From Tateyamaria omphalii (GTDB taxonomy: Bacteria; Pseudomonadota; Alphaproteobacteria; Rhodobacterales; Rhodobacteraceae): a DNA stretch of 64,000 bases. The stretch covers positions 372,001 through 436,000 of the forward strand of contig NZ_BMWT01000004.1 in NCBI RefSeq assembly GCF_014651375.1. Reading direction: 5' to 3'. The notes below the pieces were generated by a model. The model saw nothing but the letters and a program-made list of their open reading frames with translations. It was not told where the DNA came from and ran no database searches. Below, in pieces: positions 26,912 to 35,674 of the stretch. The translations under genes and the position numbers were made by a program. Within the stretch, counting starts at the first letter, position 1. Every line of letters begins with the position of its first letter.

Positions 26912-28809
26912 GCTACGAAGACGCATATTCCGCTTGGCAATCGAACCCTGTCAGCTTTTGGGAAGAGGCAGGCCAGCAGATCGATTGGTTTACGCCCGCC
27001 ACATCCGTCTTCAATGCAGAAAAAGGCGTGTATGGTCGCTGGTTCGACGGCGCGACCTGCAACACCTGCTACAATTGCCTTGACCGACATGTCGGGGCCG
27101 GACATGGCGACCGTATCGCCCTGATCCATGACAGCCCGGTCACCGACAGCGTGAGCCGGTTCACCTTTGCCGAGGCCACGGCCCATGTGAGTGCGTTGGC
27201 CCATGTACTGAGGGGCATGGGTGTGGGGCACGGAGACCGGGTCATCATCTATATGCCGATGGTGCCAGAGGCGGTTTTTGCCATGCTGGCCTGTGCTCGT
27301 CTCGGCGCGATCCATTCGGTGGTTTTTGGGGGCTTTGCCGCCAACGAACTGGCCACTCGTATTGATGATGCTGCGCCCAAGGTCATTATCTCTGCCTCTT
27401 GCGGGATCGAACCGGGACGCGTGATTGCCTATAAACCGCTATTGGACGAGGCAATTGACATCGTTGATGAAAAGCCAAGTGGCTGTTTGATCCTTCAACG
27501 CGATGTCCACCCGTGCGACCTGATCGAAGGCCGTGATCTGGACTATGCGGAGCATGTCGATGCTGCAGTGGCAGCAGGGCAGGGCACCGAATGTGTCCCG
27601 GTTCTGGCAACGGACCCGGCCTATATTCTCTATACCTCCGGCACCACGGGGCAGCCCAAGGGTGTTGTCCGCGATACCGGCGGGCATATGGTGGCGTTGA
27701 AATGGACGATGGAGCATCACTACGGCCTGAAGCCTGGCGAGGTGTTCTGGGCCGCTTCCGATGTGGGCTGGGTCGTGGGGCATTCCTACATCTGCTATGG
27801 CCCGCTGCTTCATGGTTGCGCCACGGTCATGTATGAAGGCAAACCTGTCGGGACCCCCGACGCCGGCGCATTCTGGCGGGTCATTCAGGATCACAAGGTC
27901 ACGGCATTGTTTACCGCGCCGACCGCGTTTCGGGCAATTAAGAAAGAAGACCCGCACGGCAAGCTGATCGGCGACTACGACCTCTGCCATTTCCGCACGC
28001 TGTTTCTTGCGGGCGAACGGTCAGACCCGGCGACCATTGAATGGGCGCAGCAGAAGCTGGACCGTCCGGTAATCGACCATTGGTGGCAAACGGAAACTGG
28101 ATGGGCCATGTCCGGCAACCCTGTGGGTCTTGGCGCCTTTCCGATCAGGGTCGGTTCTCCGGGCAAGCCTATGCCGGGCTATGATGTTCAAGTGCTTGAT
28201 GATGAGGGCAACCCGGTTCCGCCGGGCACCCTTGGTAACATCGTTTGCAAACTGCCCTTGCCGCCCTCCGGCTTTCCGACGCTCTGGAATGCGCCGGAGC
28301 GCTTTCTGTCGTCCTATATGGAAGAGTTTCCGGGCTACTACGCCACCTCGGATGCCGGGATCATTGATGAGGATGGCTATGTCTTCATCATGGCGCGCAC
28401 CGATGACATCATCAATGTGGCGGGGCACCGCCTGTCCACCGGCGCCATGGAGGAGGTGCTGGCCAGCCACCCTGACATCGCCGAATGCGCCGTGGTCGGC
28501 AAGGCGGATCCGTTGAAAGGCCAGATGCCTCTTGGATTCTATGTCACCAACGACGGGGTAACGATGCCCGCGCCAGAGCTTGAAAAAGAGCTGGTTCAAC
28601 TGGTCCGCAGCAAGATTGGCGCCGTTGCTGCATTTAAGACCGCGTTGCGGGTAAAGCGCCTGCCCAAAACCCGTTCGGGCAAAGTGCTACGTGGCACCAT
28701 GCAAAAGATCGCGGATGGTGCGGAATACAAGACGCCGGCGGCGATTGATGACCCCGCTATTCTTGATGAAATCACTGAGGCGCTCGGCGCCCGTGAGTTA
28801 ATTGGATAA
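26908..28809 (+). CDS. PrpE-like acyl-CoA synthetase (AMP-forming)
   Basis: A 633-residue ANL-superfamily enzyme close in form to propionyl-CoA synthetase. The nucleotide loop is YILYTSGTTGQPKG at about residue 240, the A5-like motif is WWQTETGW at about 395, the hinge region is MARTDDIINVAGHRLSTGAMEEVL at about 495, and the catalytic C-terminal lysine is in KTRSGKVLRGTM at about 590. It overlaps the SDR gene as ATGA. It would activate a short-chain acid, such as propionate or a sulfur-containing propionate, produced by the upstream enzymes. Confidence 0.9.
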   Translation: MSYEDAYSAWQSNPVSFWEEAGQQIDWFTPATSVFNAEKGVYGRWFDGATCNTCYNCLDRHVGAGHGDRIALIHDSPVTDSVSRFTFAEATAHVSALAHVLRGMGVGHGDRVIIYMPMVPEAVFAMLACARLGAIHSVVFGGFAANELATRIDDAAPKVIISASCGIEPGRVIAYKPLLDEAIDIVDEKPSGCLILQRDVHPCDLIEGRDLDYAEHVDAAVAAGQGTECVPVLATDPAYILYTSGTTGQPKGVVRDTGGHMVALKWTMEHHYGLKPGEVFWAASDVGWVVGHSYICYGPLLHGCATVMYEGKPVGTPDAGAFWRVIQDHKVTALFTAPTAFRAIKKEDPHGKLIGDYDLCHFRTLFLAGERSDPATIEWAQQKLDRPVIDHWWQTETGWAMSGNPVGLGAFPIRVGSPGKPMPGYDVQVLDDEGNPVPPGTLGNIVCKLPLPPSGFPTLWNAPERFLSSYMEEFPGYYATSDAGIIDEDGYVFIMARTDDIINVAGHRLSTGAMEEVLASHPDIAECAVVGKADPLKGQMPLGFYVTNDGVTMPAPELEKELVQLVRSKIGAVAAFKTALRVKRLPKTRSGKVLRGTMQKIADGAEYKTPAAIDDPAILDEITEALGARELIG

Positions 28810-28812
28810 AAT

Positions 28813-29157
28813 ATGATTGAACGCCTTCACACATCCGACCGGATGAGCAAAATCGTCAAACACAACGGTGTCGTCTATCTCTGCGGGCAGGTTGGGGTCG
28901 GGGACAATGTGACCGAACAGACCCAAGACTGCCTTGCCCGCGTTGACGCCTTGTTGGGGGAGGCCGGGTCTGACCGCTCTCACATCCTGCAAGCGACCAT
29001 CTGGCTCGCCAATATGGCGGATTTCCAGGAAATGAACGCTGTTTGGGATGCCTGGATTCCTTCCGAACATGCCCCAGCGCGGGCCTGCGGTGAAGCGAAA
29101 CTCGCCAGAGACATATTGAAAGTTGAAATCATCGTAACCGCGGCCATCAAGCCATAG
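28813..29157 (+). CDS. RidA-family enamine/imine deaminase
   Basis: A 114-residue RidA/YjgF-type protein. The conserved Arg that binds the substrate carboxylate is in [14 protein letters not shown] (about residue 93-97), and LCGQVG precedes the trimer interface; [15 protein letters not shown] is the family's central helix. RidA hydrolyses reactive 2-aminoacrylate and other imines made by PLP lyases and amine oxidases. It lies three bases after the synthetase gene and is followed by aapP. Its presence fits both the MetC-like lyase and the FAD oxidase of this island. Confidence 0.9.
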   Translation: MIERLHTSDRMSKIVKHNGVVYLCGQVGVGDNVTEQTQDCLARVDALLGEAGSDRSHILQATIWLANMADFQEMNAVWDAWIPSEHAPARACGEAKLARDILKVEIIVTAAIKP

Positions 29158-29173
29158 CGATAGGGAGAGTATC

Positions 29174-29911
29174 ATGCAGTCAGCGGTAGAAATGCAACTG
29201 GTCAACAAGTGGTATGGGACATATCACGCGCTGCGCGATGTGAACCTCTCCGTCGCCAAAGGTGAAGTGCTCGTTGTTTGCGGACCGTCAGGTTCCGGAA
29301 AGTCTACTATGATCCGCACCATCAATCAGTTGGAGGAGCATCAGTCCGGCGCCATCTTGATCAATGGCGAGGAAATCAGTGCGGACGCCCCTAACATCGA
29401 AGAAATGCGTAGAGAGGTTGGTATGTGCTTCCAACACTTCAACTTGTTCCCGCATCTCAGCATCATGGAGAATTGCACTCTGGCGCCGATGCTTGCACGA
29501 AAGATTTCCAAAGAAGAGGCCGAGGAAACGGCTATGGAATTTCTGACCAAGGTGCAGATCGCCAATCAGGCGGAAAAATACCCCGGACAATTGTCAGGCG
29601 GTCAGCAACAGCGTGTGGCCATCGCCAGAGCGTTGTGCATGAAGCCGGAAATCCTGCTGTTTGATGAACCGACCTCGGCGCTTGATCCGGAAATGATTGG
29701 TGAAGTGCTCGACGTGATGGTGACGCTGGCACAGGAAGGTATGACGATGATCTGCGTCACACATGAAATGGGGTTTGCCCGCAAAGTTGCGGACCGCGTA
29801 ATCTTCATGGACGCTGGCGAAATCATCGAAGAAGGTGACCCCGAGAGCTTTTTCAATAGTCCGAAAAGCGAGCGGACGAAGGTTTTCTTGGATCAGGTTC
29901 TCAGTCACTAG
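29174..29911 (+). CDS. aapP: Amino-acid ABC transporter ATPase (AapP/GlnQ-type)
   Basis: A 245-residue ATP-binding subunit. Walker A is [11 protein letters not shown] at about residue 37, the Q-loop region is [13 protein letters not shown], the signature is [16 protein letters not shown], Walker B is [15 protein letters not shown], and the H-loop is [11 protein letters not shown]. It is a polar amino-acid transport type. It stands alone among catabolic genes and is the only such ATPase in the window, so it most likely energises AapJ/Q/M encoded 14 kb away, whose operon lacks an ATPase gene. A 16-base gap separates it from ridA. Confidence 0.92.
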   Translation: MQSAVEMQLVNKWYGTYHALRDVNLSVAKGEVLVVCGPSGSGKSTMIRTINQLEEHQSGAILINGEEISADAPNIEEMRREVGMCFQHFNLFPHLSIMENCTLAPMLARKISKEEAEETAMEFLTKVQIANQAEKYPGQLSGGQQQRVAIARALCMKPEILLFDEPTSALDPEMIGEVLDVMVTLAQEGMTMICVTHEMGFARKVADRVIFMDAGEIIEEGDPESFFNSPKSERTKVFLDQVLSH

Positions 29912-29927
29912 TGTGCGAGGTTTACCA

Positions 29928-29955
29928 TAAGTGAGAACACCACCCATCTCACTTA
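29928..29955 (+). terminator. Hairpin after aapP
   Basis: Perfect 9-bp arms TAAGTGAGA and TCTCACTTA with a 10-base loop, 16 bases past the aapP stop. A T-rich stretch (GTCTTTTG) follows a few bases later but is not adjacent, so it is a probable but not classic terminator of the seven-gene operon. Confidence 0.5.
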
Positions 29956-30920
29956 GATGTCTTTTGAAGCCCAAACATTGGACATGGCGATCCAAACCAA
30001 TATTCGGAAGAACCATTGCCGATGTTATAGGAGCCTGCAGGTGCTGCTGTCGACGGCGGCTTGTACGGTAAAGGGCGCGTTTGTCAAAGCTGCGTCCATC
30101 GTGATGCCAGTCGGTCTGATATTGGTTCTTTTCGGGTTCGGTGGCGCTCTCGCTGGGCGAAATAAAGAGACAGTGTTCTCGGTGGATTTGGCGTCCAAAC
30201 CGATGCCAAACCGAGTGGTGTTCCAGATCGCAGGACATAGTGATTTACGAAGTCTGTACTAGACCAACCAGACTTTGTGCCCACTTCATCGATGGATGGG
30301 TGAAAAAACCATGATTTTTCAGGAGGCTATGGTTTTGTGGTGCATCGACAGTTGTAGACCTCAGCAAGGTGACATCCCAACGATGTGGATCGTCCCATGC
30401 AAAAAAACCTGTCTTTCTCGGTCCACATGTAATGCGCCAACTTGACCGTCATTTCGGATGCGCAAAATGTGGTAGTTGGTTGCGCTTGTTTGGTGGAGAT
30501 ATCGATGAGCGTCCTCCTGTGAGCACAGGCTTCAAACGCTTGTTTACCAACTCTAATCGACGAGCATCGTGGGGCCACCCTTGTTTCGACGTTGCCGCCT
30601 AGGCTCGTTCTGAGCAGTGAAATTTCTGTCAACCAACCGAACGCCCGGCATCCTGCACCAAAACAATTCTCCGGTCGCTCTTTATGCCACATCGCCATAC
30701 TCCTTTGGGAGCCCATGCACGGTTCAAGGGTCCCCAATTGTGCCACCCAGAGTGGCGGAATTGCCGAATTCAACAATGCGCTCTGAATGCGTCCACCAGC
30801 GCCTGAAGCGTTGCGAGAGGCACGCCAAATCGCTGGCACAGAAACACGGGGATAGATGGCCGTTGTCGCCCCCTGAATGCCCGCAACTGAACGCAGAATG
30901 CTCTGCTCCAAGTGCAATAC
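29956..30920. other. 965-base gap, no gene supported
   Basis: Frames up to 196 codons exist on both strands but show no family motif, and their boundaries conflict. A minus-strand frame near 30770-30990 contains FLCQRFGVPLATLQALVDAFRAH, which looks protein-like but is unidentified. The region separates the catabolic island from the ureide genes and probably holds decayed sequence. Confidence 0.4.
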
Positions 30921-31280
30921 TCAACTGCCCCGATAGGTCGAATACCCGTAAGGGGACAGCAACAGCGGAACGTGGTAGTGCGCGTCATCATCAGCCACGC
31001 CGAACCTGATCGGTACCTGGTCGAGAAATTTGATCGTGTCCGTGCTGAGGTTGTGCCGATCGAGATAGTCGTTGCAAAAAAAGATCAGCTCGTAATGTCC
31101 CTGCTTGAGCTTGCCTTGCGGCAGGATGGGCCCATCGGTGCGGCCATCTGCATTTGTCTCAGCCTCGGCGATCTTTTTGTGGCTGTTGCCGGACACGCGG
31201 TAGAGCGCGATCTTGATGCCCGCTGCGGGCAAGCCTCTCGCGGTGTCGAGGACATGGGTGGTGAGGTATCCGGTGGCCAT
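30921..31280 (-). CDS. uraH: 5-hydroxyisourate hydrolase (transthyretin-like)
   Basis: A 119-residue transthyretin-related protein. The N-terminal TTHVLDTARGLPAAGIKIALYR holds the catalytic histidine, an Arg sits in ADGRTDGP at about 47, and the protein ends with the diagnostic YHVPLLLSPYGYSTYRGS tetrapeptide YRGS. It hydrolyses 5-hydroxyisourate, the product of urate oxidation, to OHCU. ATG at 31280 has AAGGGG seven bases upstream. It is divergent from the puuE-uraD fusion with 62 bases between the start codons. Confidence 0.95.
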   Translation of the reverse strand: MATGYLTTHVLDTARGLPAAGIKIALYRVSGNSHKKIAEAETNADGRTDGPILPQGKLKQGHYELIFFCNDYLDRHNLSTDTIKFLDQVPIRFGVADDDAHYHVPLLLSPYGYSTYRGS

Positions 31281-31342
31281 TGCATATCCCCTTGTTTGGT
31301 CGCAGATTGGTGGCATCTCACCTTGATTGTCTGGGGAAGTCC

Positions 31343-32764
31343 ATGGCCGAGTTGCCACCGCGCTATCCGCGCGATTTTCATGGCCATGGGGCCGATAGAC
31401 CGGATGCGGCGTGGCCGGGTGGTGCGCGCATCGCGGTGTCCTTTGTTCTGAACTACGAGGAGGGCGGCGAGAATTGCCTGCTGCATGGTGATGCGGCCTC
31501 TGAGGCGTTTCTGTCAGAGATTGTGGGGGCAGCACCCTGGCCCGGGCAGCGGCATTGGAACATGGAATCCATTTACGACTACGGCGCGCGTGCCGGGTTC
31601 TGGCGGTTGCATCGTTTTTTCACCGAGGCGCGCGTGCCGGTGACCGTTTATGGCGTGGCGACGGCCCTGGCGCGTTCGCCTGCGCAGGTGGAGGCGATGC
31701 AGGAGGCCGAGTGGGAGATCGCGTCACACGGGCTGAAGTGGATCGACTACAAGGATCATTCGGTTGAGGATGAGGCGGCGGACATGGATGCCGCCATTGC
31801 GCTGCACACGCAGGTGACAGGGCACCGCCCGCGCGGCTGGTACACGGGTCGGTGTTCCGAAAATACGGTCTGGTTGGCGGCCGAGCGGGGCATGGACTGG
31901 ATCAGCGACACCTATGACGATGATCTGCCTTATTGGGCGCGGTTGGGTGCGCGGGATCAGCTGATTTTGCCCTACACGCTTGATTGCAACGACATGCGCT
32001 TTGCCACGCCGCAGGGATTTAATGCGGGCGATCAGTTCTTTGCCTATCTGCGGGATACGTTTGATGCGCTCTATGCCGAGGGGGCGGCGGGACGGCCCGC
32101 GATGATGTCCATTGGTCTGCACTGTCGCCTTGTCGGGCGGCCCGGTCGTGTGCAGGCGCTGCGCCGCTTCATCGAATATGTTCAGGGGCATGAGGGCGTG
32201 TGGTGTGCCCGGCGGCAGGATATTGCGGCGCATTGGGCCGAGGTTCATCCGCCCAAGCCTGAGCGCGGGTGGATTCATCTGGATCGTACCGCTTTTGTCG
32301 AGGCGTTTGGTGGCGTGTTTGAGCATTCGCCCTGGATTGCCGAAGGCGCCTATGCGCTTGAATTGGGGCCTGCGCATGACACCCCGCAGGGGCTGCACAA
32401 TGCGCTCTGCCGGGTGTTTCGCGCAGCAACACAAGACAAGCGGTTGGATGTCTTGCGGGCGCATCCCGATCTGGCGGGCAAGCTGGCTGCGGCCAAGCGT
32501 TTGACGGCTGAGAGCACCGAAGAACAGGCGAGTGCGGGTCTGGATGCGCTGACAGACGAGGAACGCAGCAGTTTCGAGCGGCTCAATGCCAGCTATACAG
32601 AAAAGCACGGCTTTCCCTTCATCATCGCGGTCAAGGATCACGACAAGGCGGGCATTTTGCGCGCCTTTGAGCGGCGTATTGGCAATGAAACGGATGTTGA
32701 GATGGCTGAGGCCTGCCGTCAGGTTGAACGCATTGCCCGGATACGGCTGGAGGCGATGGAATGA
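31343..32764 (+). CDS. puuE-uraD: Allantoinase PuuE fused to OHCU decarboxylase UraD
   Basis: A 473-residue bifunctional protein. Residues 1 to about 310 are a PuuE-type cofactor-independent allantoinase of the polysaccharide-deacetylase fold (RYPRDFHGHG, SFVLNYEEGGENCLLHGD, YGARAGFWRLHRFF, ASHGLKWIDY). Residues about 315-473 are UraD (FVEAFGGVFEHSPWIAEGA with the catalytic histidine, LRAHPDLAGKLA, FPFIIAVKDHDK). UraD makes (S)-allantoin and PuuE opens it to allantoate, so the fusion joins consecutive steps. ATG at 31343 follows GGGGAAG. It overlaps the next gene as ATGA. Confidence 0.93.
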   Translation: MAELPPRYPRDFHGHGADRPDAAWPGGARIAVSFVLNYEEGGENCLLHGDAASEAFLSEIVGAAPWPGQRHWNMESIYDYGARAGFWRLHRFFTEARVPVTVYGVATALARSPAQVEAMQEAEWEIASHGLKWIDYKDHSVEDEAADMDAAIALHTQVTGHRPRGWYTGRCSENTVWLAAERGMDWISDTYDDDLPYWARLGARDQLILPYTLDCNDMRFATPQGFNAGDQFFAYLRDTFDALYAEGAAGRPAMMSIGLHCRLVGRPGRVQALRRFIEYVQGHEGVWCARRQDIAAHWAEVHPPKPERGWIHLDRTAFVEAFGGVFEHSPWIAEGAYALELGPAHDTPQGLHNALCRVFRAATQDKRLDVLRAHPDLAGKLAAAKRLTAESTEEQASAGLDALTDEERSSFERLNASYTEKHGFPFIIAVKDHDKAGILRAFERRIGNETDVEMAEACRQVERIARIRLEAME

Positions 32765-33570
32765 CCTACGCCTTTCCCCCGGGCGGCTTGCCCAGCCAGA
32801 ACGAACACCCCGAAAGCACGGCCATCTTCACCGAAGCCTATGCCGTGATCCCTGCCTCGGTTCAGCGGGACATCGTCACGTCATTTCTGCCTGGATGGGA
32901 CGGCACGCGGGCCTGGATCCTCGCCCGGCCTCTGAGCGGGTTTGCAGAGACCTTTGCCCAATACGCGGTGGAGCTGGCCCCAGAAGGTGGCAGCAACGCC
33001 CCGGAGCCGGACATGGATGCGCAGGCCATTCTGTTCGTGGCCCACGGCACGGTCCACCTGACGCTCGGTGCGGACCTGCATGAACTGCGCTCCGGTAGTT
33101 TTGCCTATATCCCGCCGGGGGCGCGGTGGACGCTGTGGAACCGATCGAACCAGGCCTGCGGCGTGCATTGGATCCGCAAGAAATATGTCGGGGCCGAGGG
33201 GCTGAGCCTGCCCGAACCCGTGGTGACTCACGACCTCGATGTACCCCCGGCACCGATGCCCGACTGTGGCGATCTGTGGGCCACGCAGCGGTTTCTGGAC
33301 CCGCTGGATCTGCGCTACGACTGCCACGTGAACATCGTGAACTTCCAGCCGGGCGGGCGCATCCCCTTTGCCGAGACGCATGTGATGGAACATGGGCTGT
33401 ATGTGCTGGAGGGCACGGCGGACTACCTGCTGAACAAGGAGTGGGTCACTGTCGGCCCCGGCGACTTCATGTGGCTGCGCGCCTTCTGCCCGCAGGCCTG
33501 CATCGCCACCGGCGATGGGCCGTTCCGCTATCTGCTCTACAAGGACGTGAACCGGCATGTCCCGCTTTGA
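32761..33570 (+). CDS. allE: (S)-ureidoglycine aminohydrolase, bicupin
   Basis: A 269-residue two-cupin protein of the UGHY/YlbA type. The first cupin holds QAILFVAHGTVHLTLG and AYIPPGARWTLWNRS; the second carries the manganese site, with NIVNFQPGGRIPFAETHVMEHGLYVLEG (Glu and His ligands) and FCPQACIATGDG. It converts (S)-ureidoglycine, formed from allantoate, to ureidoglycolate and ammonia. It overlaps puuE-uraD by four bases and allA by 14 bases. Confidence 0.92.
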   Translation: MTYAFPPGGLPSQNEHPESTAIFTEAYAVIPASVQRDIVTSFLPGWDGTRAWILARPLSGFAETFAQYAVELAPEGGSNAPEPDMDAQAILFVAHGTVHLTLGADLHELRSGSFAYIPPGARWTLWNRSNQACGVHWIRKKYVGAEGLSLPEPVVTHDLDVPPAPMPDCGDLWATQRFLDPLDLRYDCHVNIVNFQPGGRIPFAETHVMEHGLYVLEGTADYLLNKEWVTVGPGDFMWLRAFCPQACIATGDGPFRYLLYKDVNRHVPL

Positions 33571-34048
33571 GATCAAGGCGCTGCCCCTGACGGCAGAGGC
33601 TTTTGCCCCCTTCGGCGACGTGCTGGACTGCGCGGGTGAGCCCGACAAGATCATCAATGCGGGCAAATGCGGGCGGTATCACGACCGGGCGCAAGTGGAC
33701 TTTGGCGATGGTCGGGCAGGGATCAACCTGTTCAACGCTGAACCGCGCAGCCTGCCTTACACGCTAGACCTGCTGGAACGGCACCCGGACGGATCGCAAT
33801 GCTTCGTGCCTATGTCGGAACACCCGTTTTTGGTCATTGTGGCCCCGGACCAAGGCGGTACACCCGGCACCCCACTGGCCTTCCTCACGGCCCCCGGCCA
33901 GGCGATCAACTTTCATCGTGGGACCTGGCACGGTGTTCTCACGCCATTGCACGCACCGGGCTTGTTTGCGGTGATTGACCGCATCTGTGAGGGCGCCAAC
34001 CTCGAAGAAGTGCACCTCGATCCGCCCTACACCATTTCTTCTGGCTGA
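33557..34048 (+). CDS. allA: Ureidoglycolate lyase
   Basis: A 163-residue AllA-family cupin-like protein. LTAEAFAPFGDVLDC near the start, the core LLERHPDGSQCFVPMSEHPFLVIVAPD with the conserved H-P-D and S-Q residues, and NFHRGTWHGVLTPL with the lyase histidines are all present. It splits ureidoglycolate to glyoxylate and urea, ending the pathway started by UraH. Its start is inside the end of allE, so translation is coupled. No urease or uricase gene lies in this window. Confidence 0.93.
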   Translation: MSRFEIKALPLTAEAFAPFGDVLDCAGEPDKIINAGKCGRYHDRAQVDFGDGRAGINLFNAEPRSLPYTLDLLERHPDGSQCFVPMSEHPFLVIVAPDQGGTPGTPLAFLTAPGQAINFHRGTWHGVLTPLHAPGLFAVIDRICEGANLEEVHLDPPYTISSG

Positions 34049-34114
34049 AAATACCTCGGGGTTTGGGGCAGAGCCCCAAGCAAAAAATGTCGTCGCCGCT
34101 AGGCGGCCTTTGGA

Positions 34115-34876
34115 TCACGTCGGATTGCGCTCCGCCCAGCCGGCAAAGACCTTTTCCAGCGCCACCACCACATAATACAGGACGATGCCCATCAGCGCCA
34201 AAGCAATGAGAACCGCGAACATCAGGGGGTAGTCTGCACTGATCTTGCCGCTGTCGAACAGGTGACCCAGGCCGCGGCCGTGGGGTTCTACAATCTCCAT
34301 CAGGTTGGTGCCGATGAAAGCGAGGGTGACGGCCACTTTCAACGCACCGAAGAACTCGGGCAGAGTTTTTGGCAGGGCGATTTTCCAGAAGATCGTGAAC
34401 TTGGACGCCCCCAGTGAGGCGAGGATGTCGCGGTATTCCGGCTCCAGCGTTGACAGGCCGATGCTGACCGACACGGCGATGGGGAAAAAGCTGATCAGGA
34501 AAGCGATCAGGATCGTGTTCATGTCGTGCTGGCCCACGAACATCAGGGCAATGATCGGCACGACAGTCGCCTTGGGGATTGCGTTGAAGCCCACCAACAA
34601 AGGGTAGAGCGCCTCGCGCATGGTGCGTGACAGGCCCATGATCATGCCTAGGAAGACGCCGAAGACCACCGACAACAGCAGGCCCACAACGGTCCGCCAT
34701 AGCGTGTCCCAGCCGTATTCGAGGAACAGGCCCCGGAATTTCCAAAAGGCGGGCCAGATGTCGGAAGGCGAGGCCATCTTGTAGTTGGGCCAGCCGTTGA
34801 CCCAGACAAGCCATTCCCAGAAAAGGCCAAAGAGGATGAGGGCGGCGAGCGGCACGCCAATCTGGCGGAGGGTCAT
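34115..34876 (-). CDS. ABC transporter permease (SsuC/TauC/ThiX-type)
   Basis: A 253-residue inner-membrane permease with about six helices. The EAA loop is LSTLEPEYRDILASLGASKFTIFWKIALPKTLPEF at about residue 145. It is the last gene of a three-gene operon (binding protein, ATPase, permease) convergent with the ureide genes. The family imports nitrate, sulfonates, thiamine precursors or related small organics. Its ATG overlaps the stop of the ATPase gene by four bases. Confidence 0.9.
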   Translation of the reverse strand: MTLRQIGVPLAALILFGLFWEWLVWVNGWPNYKMASPSDIWPAFWKFRGLFLEYGWDTLWRTVVGLLLSVVFGVFLGMIMGLSRTMREALYPLLVGFNAIPKATVVPIIALMFVGQHDMNTILIAFLISFFPIAVSVSIGLSTLEPEYRDILASLGASKFTIFWKIALPKTLPEFFGALKVAVTLAFIGTNLMEIVEPHGRGLGHLFDSGKISADYPLMFAVLIALALMGIVLYYVVVALEKVFAGWAERNPT

Positions 34877-35655
34877 GCGGCGTCCCTTCCTTGGGCGATG
34901 CGGATTTGCTGGCGCAGGATGTTCAGCGCGTCTGCGGACTCAGCGGTGTAGAGCATTTCGATGTCACGTTCGCCTGTTAGGTGAACGTCCATCACGTATT
35001 GCGTTTTGGCGGGGCGGCCTGACAGCACGATCACCTGATCGGCGAGGAAGATGCTCTCGCGAAGGTCGTGGGTGATCAGGACGCCAGTAAACGGCTCCTC
35101 GGCTTTGACCTTGTGCATGGTCTGCCAGAGGTCTTCGCGCGTGAAGGCGTCAAGCGCACCGAAGGGCTCATCCAGGATCAGCACTTCGGGTTTGTGCACG
35201 ATAGATCGGCAAAGCGAGGCGCGTTGGCGCATCCCGCCGGACAGCTCTGACGGGCGTTTGTCTTCGAAACCGGACAAGCCCACGAGATCGAGAAGGTGCC
35301 GCGCGCGGGCCTCCTGTTGGCGTTTGGACATGCCGGTCGAAACGATTTCAAGCGGCAGCATGACGTTTTGCAGAATGGTCCGCCATTCAAGTAGGACGGG
35401 GTTCTGAAAGGCCATGCCAACAGTGGATTTGGGGCCTTTGACCAGATCGCCGTGGAGCCAGACCTCGCCCTCGTCCGGCTTCATCAGTCCGGCGACCAGC
35501 CGTGTCAGAGTGGACTTGCCGCAGCCAGAGGGGCCGACGACGGCGGCAAAGCCGCCTTCGGGCACGGACAGTTCCAGCCCGTCCAGCACGGGCAACGGGC
35601 CAGAGGGTGTTTTGTAGGCGTGGCGCACGCCCTTGATGTTGATGAGATTGCTCAT
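34873..35655 (-). CDS. ABC transporter ATPase (NitT/TauT type)
   Basis: A 260-residue ATP-binding subunit. Walker A is VVGPSGCGKSTLTR at about residue 38, the signature is ELSGGMRQRASLCRS, Walker B is VLILDEPFGALDAFTR and the H-loop is LITHDLRESIFLAD. ATG at 35655 (MSNLINIKG) is chosen because it starts directly at the first strand; the upstream frame overlaps the binding-protein gene. It sits between that gene and the permease gene, 19 bases after the former. Confidence 0.92.
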   Translation of the reverse strand: MSNLINIKGVRHAYKTPSGPLPVLDGLELSVPEGGFAAVVGPSGCGKSTLTRLVAGLMKPDEGEVWLHGDLVKGPKSTVGMAFQNPVLLEWRTILQNVMLPLEIVSTGMSKRQQEARARHLLDLVGLSGFEDKRPSELSGGMRQRASLCRSIVHKPEVLILDEPFGALDAFTREDLWQTMHKVKAEEPFTGVLITHDLRESIFLADQVIVLSGRPAKTQYVMDVHLTGERDIEMLYTAESADALNILRQQIRIAQGRDAA

Positions 35656-35674
35656 AGGGGCGTGCGCTGTCTTC

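Noticed and set aside
29957-30262. 101-residue plus-strand frame with one hydrophobic stretch
   Set aside because: Weak start context, no family match that I can recognise and no neighbouring context.
31724-32641. 305-residue minus-strand frame
   Set aside because: It is antisense to the puuE-uraD fusion and has no recognisable domain.
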